Source of the DNA: an uncultured Lentisphaeria bacterium
Lineage (GTDB): Bacteria; Verrucomicrobiota; Lentisphaeria; Victivallales; Victivallaceae
Direction: 5' to 3'
NCBI GenBank assembly: GCA_903821255.1
Contig: CAIJKT010000127.1
Span: forward strand, 1 to 7,097
DNA length: 7,097 bases
Shown here: positions 1-5,958 of the stretch, piece by piece
Layout: each line of letters starts with the position of its first letter
Numbering within the stretch: position 1 is the first letter of the stretch
Notes under the pieces: generated by a model
Database searches by the model: none
Told to the model about the DNA's origin: nothing
Seen by the model: only the letters and a program-made list of their open reading frames with translations
Translations under genes and position numbers: made by a program

Positions 1-60
1 CGGTTGCAGAAGGCCGTCCTGGCTGGACGGGGGGAACGCGACCCCGGCAATGTTCTGCAT
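1..60. other. structured non-coding edge, possible three-armed fold
   Basis: TGCAGAA at 5-11 pairs perfectly with TTCTGCA at 53-59. Inside this outer stem sit CCGTCC (14-19) with GGACGG (25-30), loop of 5, and GGGG (31-34) with CCCC (42-45), loop of 7. Together they could form a three-way junction in RNA or a cruciform in DNA. The segment is cut by the window edge. Three short open frames also cross it. On the minus strand an ATG at 60-58 opens a frame of 20 codons to the edge, with only a weak GGGG upstream. On the plus strand two open tails end at TGA 79-81 and TGA 98-100. None of the translations is recognisable, so no gene is called. It could be the end of a mobile or repeated element, but nothing confirms that. 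Confidence 0.3.
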
Positions 61-121
61 AAGACCCCAAATGTTGTTTGAAAATCTTATCAAAATGTGA
101 AAGCAGTTGTGCTGAACTACC

Positions 122-137
122 CTCCAACGTGTCGGAG
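122..137 (+). repeat. 16-base near-repeat, copy 1
   Basis: The sequence CTCCAACGTGTCGGAG matches 200-215 in 15 of 16 bases, the only difference being C instead of A at the seventh base. Its ends, CTCC and GGAG, are complementary and can form a short 4-bp stem around an 8-base loop. The two copies start 78 bases apart in the gene-free stretch downstream of the LacI gene. It may be a protein-binding site or a remnant of an intergenic repeat family; the role is unknown. Confidence 0.55.
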
Positions 138-138
138 T

Positions 139-154
139 CGGACGGTTGTCCGTC
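139..154. repeat. overlapping small hairpins
   Basis: CGGAC (139-143) pairs with GTCCG (148-152) around GGTT. In a shifted register GACGG (141-145) pairs with CCGTC (150-154) around TTGT. The two 5-bp stems exclude each other. The element directly follows copy 1 of the 16-base repeat. No T-run follows on either strand, so it is not a terminator. Confidence 0.4.
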
Positions 155-194
155 GGGTTATGCTAGCCGCATGGGCGAAACAGTCTATGCTCAA

Positions 195-218
195 CGACAC
201 TCCAAAGTGTCGGAGTGT
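195..218. repeat. 16-base near-repeat, copy 2, inside two competing hairpins
   Basis: CTCCAAAGTGTCGGAG at 200-215 is the second copy of the near-repeat. Here the flanks extend the symmetry in two incompatible ways. CGACACT (195-201) pairs with AGTGTCG (206-212) around CCAA, and ACACTCC (197-203) pairs with GGAGTGT (212-218) around an 8-base loop. Each stem has 7 perfect pairs. As DNA, the 18-base dyad 195-212 could be an operator. As RNA, it could be a small switch. Only the sequence symmetry is seen; the function is open. Confidence 0.5.
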
Positions 219-220
219 GG

Positions 221-331
221 TGTCCAGGATGAGGATATGGATATGTCCAAAATAAAAGAGCGCCTTTGCTGTGCCTCTGTGGTTAAAGGCTGTCCAAAAT
301 GAAGGGGCGGGGTGTCCGGAATGTCCGGCAT
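221..331 (+). repeat. five copies of the decamer TGTCCRRNAT
   Basis: The decamers are TGTCCAGGAT (221-230), TGTCCAAAAT (244-253), TGTCCAAAAT (291-300), TGTCCGGAAT (313-322) and TGTCCGGCAT (322-331). The last two overlap by one base, giving a 9-base period. All share TGTCC, then two purines, any base, then AT. The last copy touches the LacI stop codon. Within 316-328, CCGGA and TCCGG also form a 5-bp hairpin with a 3-base loop. Start-to-start spacings are 23, 47, 22 and 9 bases. The array could be degenerate tandem repeats or binding sites; I cannot tell which. Confidence 0.5.
247..290 (-). terminator. possible rho-independent terminator after the LacI gene
   Basis: Read on the minus strand, GCCTTT (290-285) pairs with AAAGGC (267-262), followed by GCTCTTTTATTTT (261-249). 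This places a 6-bp stem and a broken T-rich run about 40 bases after the LacI stop, where the operon should end. The 17-base loop is long and the T-run starts four bases after the stem, so it is weak by the usual criteria. The loop carries ACCACAGAGGCACAG, which resembles a recurring intergenic sequence seen in many environmental bacteria (recalled from memory, not searched). Confidence 0.35.
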
Positions 332-1365
332 CAGATTTTGGCGACAGTCATGCCCGGTACAAAGCGTACCGGCAACCGGATGTTTTCCGGAGGCAGTCCC
401 GGATTGTCGATGATCCGGCAAAGCATTTCCGCGCCGGCGACGCCAAGCTGAAAGGATGGCGAAAGATATGTGGTGAGCTGCAACTGGGCAGGCAGCATCA
501 TACCATCCGCACCGGTCAGGGAGATGTCTTCCGGAATGCGGAGATTGAACTCTCCGGCAGCCTTCAGCACCCCGAGCGCGACATAATCATTAGGCGCGAC
601 AATGCACGTCGGTTTCTGCTTTTCCTTAAAGATTCTGCAGGCGGCGGCGTAACCGATGTCAGGATTGAACCCGGTTTCCCCGGTGACCATAAACGGGGCC
701 AGTCCGGCCTGGCGCATCGCGTCCGCAAAACCCCGGTTACGTTCAACCCCGGGGAAGGAGGTTTCCAGTGCCGGAATGTAAGCAATCCGGCGGTGTCCCA
801 GCGACACGACATACTCGACAATCCGGCTCATTCCTTCATAATCCTGAGCCGTGACCTTGCTGCAGACGAGTTTGCCGAATCCGCCTTGAACAGCCACCAG
901 CGGCGCACCTTCGGCAATGAGTTCATGGATAAATTCATCGCGGCTGGTAAGCCCCCAGGCGATAAAACCGTCCACCATTTTGCCGCGGCTGAATTTAAGA
1001 TATTCCTTGCCGAAAATAAAATCTTCAGTCATGGACGCAATGGTGGCGTACATGGAGCGGCCGGACAGAAACTTCTCCACGCCGCCGATGACACCGGCCA
1101 GGTTATAGTCAATGTAATCATATTCGGATTCGATGTGAATGCATTCAGGCGGGGCCAGCAGGGCGACAGTATTGGATCGGTTTTTCAGCATCCGGACAGT
1201 ATGCATATTCGGATAATACTGCTGCTCATCGCAAATCTGCAGAATCTTCTCCCGGAGTCCGGCGGAAATCTTTTTCGAGGGGGAATCCTGCAGTGCGCGC
1301 GACACGGAGGCCACCGACACCCCGGCTTTCCTGGCTATTTCCCTGATGTTTACATTCTCCGCCAT
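331..1365 (-). CDS. LacI-family transcriptional regulator
   Basis: A 344-residue one-component repressor or activator, the usual length for the family. Residues 6-26 form the classic N-terminal helix-turn-helix (NIREIARKAGVSVASVSRAL). A hinge follows near 56-63 with Leu60 in the minor-groove lever position, and the periplasmic-binding-protein-like effector domain starts near 66. Family landmarks are the ERNRGFADAM segment (208-217), APND (257-260) and RIPEDISLTGADG (276-288). The last ends in GADG where most members have GFDD. The ATG lies 18 nt after the upstream stop, with GAGGGA 9 nt before it. It is the last gene of the operon, so it probably senses a sugar released by the pathway and controls this operon. 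No operator can be assigned, because the operon promoter lies outside the window. The family call is secure; the effector is unknown. Confidence 0.95.
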   Translation of the reverse strand: MAENVNIREIARKAGVSVASVSRALQDSPSKKISAGLREKILQICDEQQYYPNMHTVRMLKNRSNTVALLAPPECIHIESEYDYIDYNLAGVIGGVEKFLSGRSMYATIASMTEDFIFGKEYLKFSRGKMVDGFIAWGLTSRDEFIHELIAEGAPLVAVQGGFGKLVCSKVTAQDYEGMSRIVEYVVSLGHRRIAYIPALETSFPGVERNRGFADAMRQAGLAPFMVTGETGFNPDIGYAAACRIFKEKQKPTCIVAPNDYVALGVLKAAGEFNLRIPEDISLTGADGMMLPAQLQLTTYLSPSFQLGVAGAEMLCRIIDNPGLPPENIRLPVRFVPGMTVAKI

Positions 1366-1383
1366 AAACGTATTTCCCTCAAG

Positions 1384-2895
1384 CTAAATTTTATATTCAA
1401 CGCCGCCGGCAAACAGCGAATCAGTATTGCCGACCGCCACGGACAGCGTCAACGGGCTGCGGCAGAAAAGCAGCCGGACATGAATCAGATAATATTTATC
1501 TCCGGTCATCGGAAATGCAAAGGTGCTTCCGCCCTCCGTCCGGTGGAATGCCGGCAGCGCCAGTTGACGTCCGTGATAGTTCGACATCTGCCGTCCGTCA
1601 AGCCAGACGGTGATTCCGGTATCGGCGCAGGCCATAATCACGGAATTGTCCATGGTTTCCGGTATTTTCACAAAGGAATACAGGTGCATGTGATTAAAGC
1701 AGCTGACATAAGGCGAAAGGTCAAGCTGAGTCCCGTAAAAAATCCGCCGGTCTTCCTGATATACAGTCTGGCCGGGGCCATTCGCCATCAAGGTTTTTTC
1801 GAACTCAAGCGCCTCACTCTCACTGATGTCCGGCATTACCAGCCAGCAGGCAGGCGGCAGCATTTCCCGCGGATTGTAAGATACCGGACGGTATGCCGGA
1901 AAGGTCTTTGCCGGGCCGTTTTCCAGTTCAATATTGATTTTCTCCGACAGCGTGATAATCCTGGCGGTGAATTCATCAATCGAGCGCGGCAGCCCGGGGA
2001 TTCCACTCAAAAAATCACTGACCGTAATTTCCGGGTTCATCTCTTCGACAAGGCGGCCTGGAAATGCCGCCGTGCCGTGCAGAATGCCGAACAGCGCGCC
2101 GCAGGTAGCCCCGGTGCAGTCAGTATCCATGCCGAAATTTACGGCATGAAGCACGGTCTGCTCAAAGTCATTTCCGCCATACAGCATGGCGGCGGTAATA
2201 AAGCATAATTCCATTACACAGTCCGTGAAGTTATGGCTGCCGAACTTGTCCATGATGCGCCGGCGCAATTCAGAATAAGGAACCTGCCCGTGCCAGAGTC
2301 CGGTCACAAACTTAATTCCCTGCGCCGTCCTGCAATCCGCCGGGATGTGCCGCAAACCTTCCGCCATAGCTTCCGTCAAACTGCATCCGGTAAATGCCGC
2401 GCTGCATGCGGCGGCAATAAACATTTCCGCCCATACGCCGTCGCCGCAGTGGTCCACACTGGCATCCTGCGACGCCAGATACGCCGCCAGCTCGGGACGT
2501 CCCGGCGCCAGGCATGCCCATATCTCAGCCCGGATCGCCGCGCCCATTCCGTCCTTAAACCAGTTGTCAACGGCGCCGGACAGCGGCGGCGTCAATCCGC
2601 GCTGCATATTCCGCAATGCCGCGCCGTATTCGTCCATGCCGTATTTGATATGCTGCCGCCAGCCTTCGGCCAGTGCGGCGGAATCCAGCTTCAGCCCGGA
2701 TTTCTCGGCGTACAGCATCCATACCAGCTGCAGCTCAAGGTCATCGTTCGGCCCCTGATCCATGTAGATGTCTTCCGCTGTCAGGAATAATTGATACGGC
2801 ACTCCCTCATAGGGGCCGCCGATGCCGCCCCCCATAGCCTTGCCCGTCCAGCAGGCGCGTACTCTGTCTTCATAAATGCTCTTGTCTATTTTCAT
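1384..2895 (-). CDS. ADP-ribosylglycohydrolase-family protein with C-terminal beta-rich module
   Basis: The protein has 503 residues, clearly longer than a plain ADP-ribosylglycohydrolase (about 300). Residues 8 to about 315 carry the family pattern: TGKAMGGGIGGPYEG at 17-31, the metal-site NDD at 50-52, the HCGDGVWAE stretch at 149-157, and MDTDCTGATCGAL at 256-268 with Asp257 and Asp259 as likely metal ligands. In known members these acidic residues hold two Mg ions and hydrolyse an N- or O-glycosidic bond to ADP-ribose. Residues from about 330 to 500 are extra and look like a beta-sandwich. ADTGITVWLDG (424-434) and PAFHR (448-452) recall carbohydrate-binding jelly rolls, but this is judged by eye. 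There is no signal peptide, so it acts in the cytoplasm. The start ATG overlaps the upstream stop (TAATG), with AGGGCGG just before it. In a sugar operon, the substrate is more likely a glycoside or nucleoside-like compound than an ADP-ribosylated protein (inference). Confidence 0.88.
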   Translation of the reverse strand: MKIDKSIYEDRVRACWTGKAMGGGIGGPYEGVPYQLFLTAEDIYMDQGPNDDLELQLVWMLYAEKSGLKLDSAALAEGWRQHIKYGMDEYGAALRNMQRGLTPPLSGAVDNWFKDGMGAAIRAEIWACLAPGRPELAAYLASQDASVDHCGDGVWAEMFIAAACSAAFTGCSLTEAMAEGLRHIPADCRTAQGIKFVTGLWHGQVPYSELRRRIMDKFGSHNFTDCVMELCFITAAMLYGGNDFEQTVLHAVNFGMDTDCTGATCGALFGILHGTAAFPGRLVEEMNPEITVSDFLSGIPGLPRSIDEFTARIITLSEKINIELENGPAKTFPAYRPVSYNPREMLPPACWLVMPDISESEALEFEKTLMANGPGQTVYQEDRRIFYGTQLDLSPYVSCFNHMHLYSFVKIPETMDNSVIMACADTGITVWLDGRQMSNYHGRQLALPAFHRTEGGSTFAFPMTGDKYYLIHVRLLFCRSPLTLSVAVGNTDSLFAGGVEYKI

Positions 2896-3869
2896 TACCG
2901 CCCTGCCAATATATGTTTTTGCGTTTCCGCTTCAGTCTGACGCCACCAGTCAATTATCGTCCGGTACTGACGCAAAGCATCAGCCTCCGGTTTTAGAGAG
3001 ACTTCGAAAGTGACTGCTCCTGAATAATTTATTTCCAATAATGCTTTAACCGTCTCATCCCACGGAATGGTGCCGCGGCCCGGAAACAGATGTTCATCAA
3101 AGTATTTTGACGACTGGATGAACGGAGCGTCCAGTTCCACACCGGCCAGCGCGGCATGATTGTCGTGAAAATGGGTTTCAAAAAGTTTGCTCCCGGCAAG
3201 TTTGATCCATTGCGGCACTGATTCTCCGAAAGCATGGGCATGTCCGGAATCGACACAGAACCCGACATTCGCCGCATCCGCCGTCTTTACCAGTTCCGGC
3301 AGCAGTCCGATATCCGCCAGCGGTTCAAATTTGCCGACATTCTCCAGTGCAATCCGCATCTCCGCAGCCGCGGCCTTTTCGGCCATGTACCGGAGGTTTT
3401 CCGCCGCAGTCTCAATAATGCGCGTCGCCCCATGCGCAGCTGATTCCTTTTCAAATCCGGCAAAAACCGACTGGACGTCATGATGCCGCCCGCTGATTCT
3501 GCCGGGATGGAAAACCATTGTTCCAGCCCCCATCTGATGACAGAACCGGACGGTGTCTTCCATGGTCTGCTGCACCGGGGCCTGGCTCTCCGCCAGCGGC
3601 GCGAACACCGGCAGCAGACAGTGATGCGAAGATATTTTAAAGTCGTAATGACGTATGATTTTACCGATCCTGACCGCGGCTTTGAACAAATCGAAAGCCA
3701 GCGGCTCCTCGCGGTGCAGGCCGGCAAGCATAACATCTGAAATCCCCGCTTTAGCCAGCAGTTCCAGTTGCGCGGCGATCTCCCGGTCCGACTTCAAGCT
3801 GATGACTCTGCCGTCCCAGTTGATAATTTCCACCGGGAAACTTAATTTGAATTTTCGTTTTCGATTCAT
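2895..3869 (-). CDS. sugar phosphate isomerase/epimerase-like TIM-barrel protein
   Basis: The protein has 324 residues and belongs to the xylose-isomerase-like AP-endonuclease-2 superfamily, whose members isomerise, epimerise or dehydrate sugars and inositols using a divalent metal. Candidate metal and active-site residues lie at the ends of barrel strands: His121 (VFHPG), Glu176 (ALEN), Asp207 and His210 (VDSGHAH), His233 and His235 (THFHDN), and Glu289 (FEV). The LFPGRGTIPW stretch at 261-270 is also typical: G-x-G before a conserved Trp. No signal peptide is seen, so it is cytoplasmic. The ATG lies 5 nt after the glycoside hydrolase stop, with GGAG inside the end of that gene as ribosome site. 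Its own TAA overlaps the next ATG, so translation of the two is probably coupled. The family is clear, but the substrate and the exact reaction are not. Confidence 0.9.
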   Translation of the reverse strand: MNRKRKFKLSFPVEIINWDGRVISLKSDREIAAQLELLAKAGISDVMLAGLHREEPLAFDLFKAAVRIGKIIRHYDFKISSHHCLLPVFAPLAESQAPVQQTMEDTVRFCHQMGAGTMVFHPGRISGRHHDVQSVFAGFEKESAAHGATRIIETAAENLRYMAEKAAAAEMRIALENVGKFEPLADIGLLPELVKTADAANVGFCVDSGHAHAFGESVPQWIKLAGSKLFETHFHDNHAALAGVELDAPFIQSSKYFDEHLFPGRGTIPWDETVKALLEINYSGAVTFEVSLKPEADALRQYRTIIDWWRQTEAETQKHILAGR

Positions 3870-3874
3870 GATTC

Positions 3875-5131
3875 CTACTCCATAATGCAGGCCAGCAGAT
3901 TCCAGTTCAGGAAGCCGGGACCTGAAATGCCGCAGCCGGTTTCAGGGTGATAATATTCATGCAGCAGTCCGTTCCCGCGATAATCATCCGCAAGCAGTTT
4001 CGTGACATTCACTGCCAGCTCGGAAGCCGCTTTGTCATATCCGTAATTCTTCAACCCCTGCCAGGCCATGTAGCAGGCAATTATCCATACCGGCCCGAGC
4101 CAGTTGCTGGGGTTGCCTCTGGATACATCCGGCGAATACATCCGTTCGTCCGCAGACAGCGAACGTATTCCGTACGGAGTCCAGAAACGCGCCGGATTCA
4201 GCAGATGTTTCTCGACCATTGAAGATGCCTGTTCGCGATCTGCAATTCTGCACCACAAAGGCAGGAATGACACCCAGCTCATGACTTTAACCGGCAGACA
4301 GCGCCAGAACGGTTCCAGATTGATATTCAGCGTGCCGAAAGCCGGATGCGAACTGAGGTTCTGGCGGCATTGCACATCCGCCGAATAATAGATGCCGTCC
4401 CGCTTATCCCAGCAGAAACAGTTGATCGCTTCGTTCAGCCGTCTGGCTTCAGCTTCAAACCTGGACTGAATGTCGCCCGCGCCGCAATTCCCGGCGAAGC
4501 CGGCGGCGGCGGACAGATCCTGATACATCAGGCAGTTCAGGAAGATGTTGGCGCTGGAGAACGGCGGACGCCCCCAGGCGGCAGGATCATCGTCAACCCC
4601 GATCGCCACATCATTGGCCCATACATACAGCCCGGAAGCCTGGTTCAGATAACGCTGCCTGCGGCATTCCGCCGCCCGGGTCAGTGCATTCAGACAGAAT
4701 GCTTTTTCATCATTATCCCAAATGCCATACTGGTCAAGCATCAGGCAGAATTGCCCCTGTACCGGTTTGGCCATATTGTTTTCCGCCACGGTCAGGGAAT
4801 CAAACCAGTCAGGATTTTTGTCCGAAATCAGAATCGGCAGGCTGCCGTCCGTTCCCTGCAGCAGGAAAAAGTTCTTGAGCGCACCTTTTGCATAGTGAAG
4901 TGTCTGCCGTCTGAAGTTCTCCGCCTGCTCCGCATTTTCGATCTTCTCCGCAATGCCGAGCAGTGCGCACGAAGCCCAGAATGAATCCCAATCCCATAAA
5001 GTCCGCGAATATGGACCGCCCGGATCAATATACGGGCAAGCCAGAAAACCTTCCGCCTCATGCAGCATCTCCGCGGCATGTTTTAATGCCACGCTTAGCA
5101 GCAGTTTGCGGTTTTCTGAAAATTCATTCAT
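3875..5131 (-). CDS. cytoplasmic (alpha/alpha)6-barrel glycoside hydrolase, GH63/GH37-like
   Basis: The protein has 418 residues and resembles the catalytic barrel of GH63 alpha-glucosidases and GH37 trehalases (the MGH1-like group). The family-type motifs appear in order. YSRTLWDWDSFW (41-52) forms the substrate wall. WANDVAIGVDDDPAAWGRP (171-189) holds the likely general acid among Asp180-182. NPSNWLGPVWI (340-350) matches the GH63 pattern W-x-GP-[IV]-W. HEYYHPETGCG (391-401) has Glu392 as the probable base. It lacks a signal peptide and the N-terminal beta-domain found in full GH63 enzymes, so it probably acts on imported oligosaccharides in the cytoplasm. The ATG is 14 nt after the LamG stop with GGAG 7 nt upstream, a good ribosome site. 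Linkage and sugar specificity cannot be read from the sequence. A trehalase-like or mannosylglycerate-hydrolase-like role is possible. Confidence 0.82.
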   Translation of the reverse strand: MNEFSENRKLLLSVALKHAAEMLHEAEGFLACPYIDPGGPYSRTLWDWDSFWASCALLGIAEKIENAEQAENFRRQTLHYAKGALKNFFLLQGTDGSLPILISDKNPDWFDSLTVAENNMAKPVQGQFCLMLDQYGIWDNDEKAFCLNALTRAAECRRQRYLNQASGLYVWANDVAIGVDDDPAAWGRPPFSSANIFLNCLMYQDLSAAAGFAGNCGAGDIQSRFEAEARRLNEAINCFCWDKRDGIYYSADVQCRQNLSSHPAFGTLNINLEPFWRCLPVKVMSWVSFLPLWCRIADREQASSMVEKHLLNPARFWTPYGIRSLSADERMYSPDVSRGNPSNWLGPVWIIACYMAWQGLKNYGYDKAASELAVNVTKLLADDYRGNGLLHEYYHPETGCGISGPGFLNWNLLACIME

Positions 5132-5145
5132 CGCAATTCTCCAGC

Positions 5146-5958
5146 TTATTCCGGGTAAACTTCGTTCAAAACTTTTTCCGACAGTCTGGCGATATCTTCA
5201 GGCTGAACACTGCCTGCCTCGCCGGATGCCGCACCTTCGGCTGTACCATCGAAATGCTGCAGCAGCAAAGTGCCTTTCTCCACAGCAGGCGGTTTGCCGG
5301 ACAGCATCTCCTGATACGCCGCTTTAATTTCCGACGGCTTTTTCGGATAGCTGGAAACCCTCAATTCATCAATCATGCCGTTCAGCGCCGGAGCCGCACC
5401 GGCGGAGTTGCATCCGATACAGAAGTTCTCATCCGCCGCGCCCCATTGCGTTCCAAAGGACTGATCAAATTTCTCGGCAACGGCTTTCCCGTTCACATAT
5501 ATCTGCATGATACATTCTTTTTCCTTTTTGAAGCCCCAGACGAAGGCCAGATGCGTCCACTCCCCGGGGTTGATTCCGGATGGAGACTTCAATGTGGCAT
5601 AGTATTCATATTTCCCGCCGGCGGCTTTCTTACGGAACATAAAAGCCAGGCTGCCGTTTTCAATACCGCCATAAAACCAGAGCGGGGCATTGTTGCCGAC
5701 GCTGAACAAATACACAAATGTTTTTTCCGGAACCGCCTTCAAATTGACGACAGCTTCAATCGTTCCTCCTGCGGCATTGATGCGGTCTGACTTAAACACC
5801 AGCCGGGAAGCATCGGTCATCACGAGTGCTTTTCCGCATTTCCCGTCGCCGAAGTTCAACGCTTTCTGCTGCAGCGGCGCGACTTTGATCTCTTCGGCTC
5901 TGAGCATGATTCCCAGGCCCAGCGCCACAGTCGCAGTCAATAGTGTTTTCGCAAGCAT
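5146..5958 (-). CDS. secreted LamG/concanavalin-A-like domain protein
   Basis: The protein has 270 residues. Residues 1-21 are a signal peptide: Lys4, a hydrophobic stretch, then cleavage probably after LRA before EE, so the product is exported. Residues about 34-218 form one LamG-like jelly roll. FGDGKCGKAL (36-45) and GGTIE (64-68) mark its start, WTHLAFVW (134-141) and IYVNGKAVA (153-161) its middle, and GMIDELRVSS (194-203) followed by EIKAAYQEM its end. After that comes LLLQHFDG (231-238), a motif that normally opens a LamG domain, and a 30-residue tail. No catalytic domain is present, so a glycan-binding or scaffold role is likely (inference). The start overlaps the upstream TGA by one base (TGATG), with AGGACGG 5 nt before it. 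LamG is a loose fold class and the ligand is unknown. Confidence 0.82.
   Translation of the reverse strand: MLAKTLLTATVALGLGIMLRAEEIKVAPLQQKALNFGDGKCGKALVMTDASRLVFKSDRINAAGGTIEAVVNLKAVPEKTFVYLFSVGNNAPLWFYGGIENGSLAFMFRKKAAGGKYEYYATLKSPSGINPGEWTHLAFVWGFKKEKECIMQIYVNGKAVAEKFDQSFGTQWGAADENFCIGCNSAGAAPALNGMIDELRVSSYPKKPSEIKAAYQEMLSGKPPAVEKGTLLLQHFDGTAEGAASGEAGSVQPEDIARLSEKVLNEVYPE

Noticed and set aside
78..302. Plus-strand frame of 74 codons starting with TTG
   Set aside because: It covers the repeat and hairpin region, has no ribosome site, and its Ser/Cys-rich translation simply reflects the TGTCC and GTGTCGGAG repeats.
221..331. CRISPR array
   Set aside because: The repeated units are only 10 bases, spacing is irregular (9 to 47 bases), and no cas gene is present.
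1366..1383. Separate promoter for the LacI gene
   Set aside because: The gap after the preceding stop is only 18 nt and holds just a ribosome site; no -35/-10 pair is visible there.
271..2208. Plus-strand open frame of 645 codons antisense to the LacI and ADP-ribosylglycohydrolase genes
   Set aside because: It is long but has no recognisable domain, a composition rich in Arg, His, Gln and Gly typical of mirror frames, and spans two well-supported genes on the other strand. Its openness follows from their codon use.
4346..5790. Two long plus-strand open frames (4346-4984 and 4963-5790)
   Set aside because: Both lie antisense to the glycoside hydrolase and LamG genes, show no family motif, and look like reverse-frame shadows.
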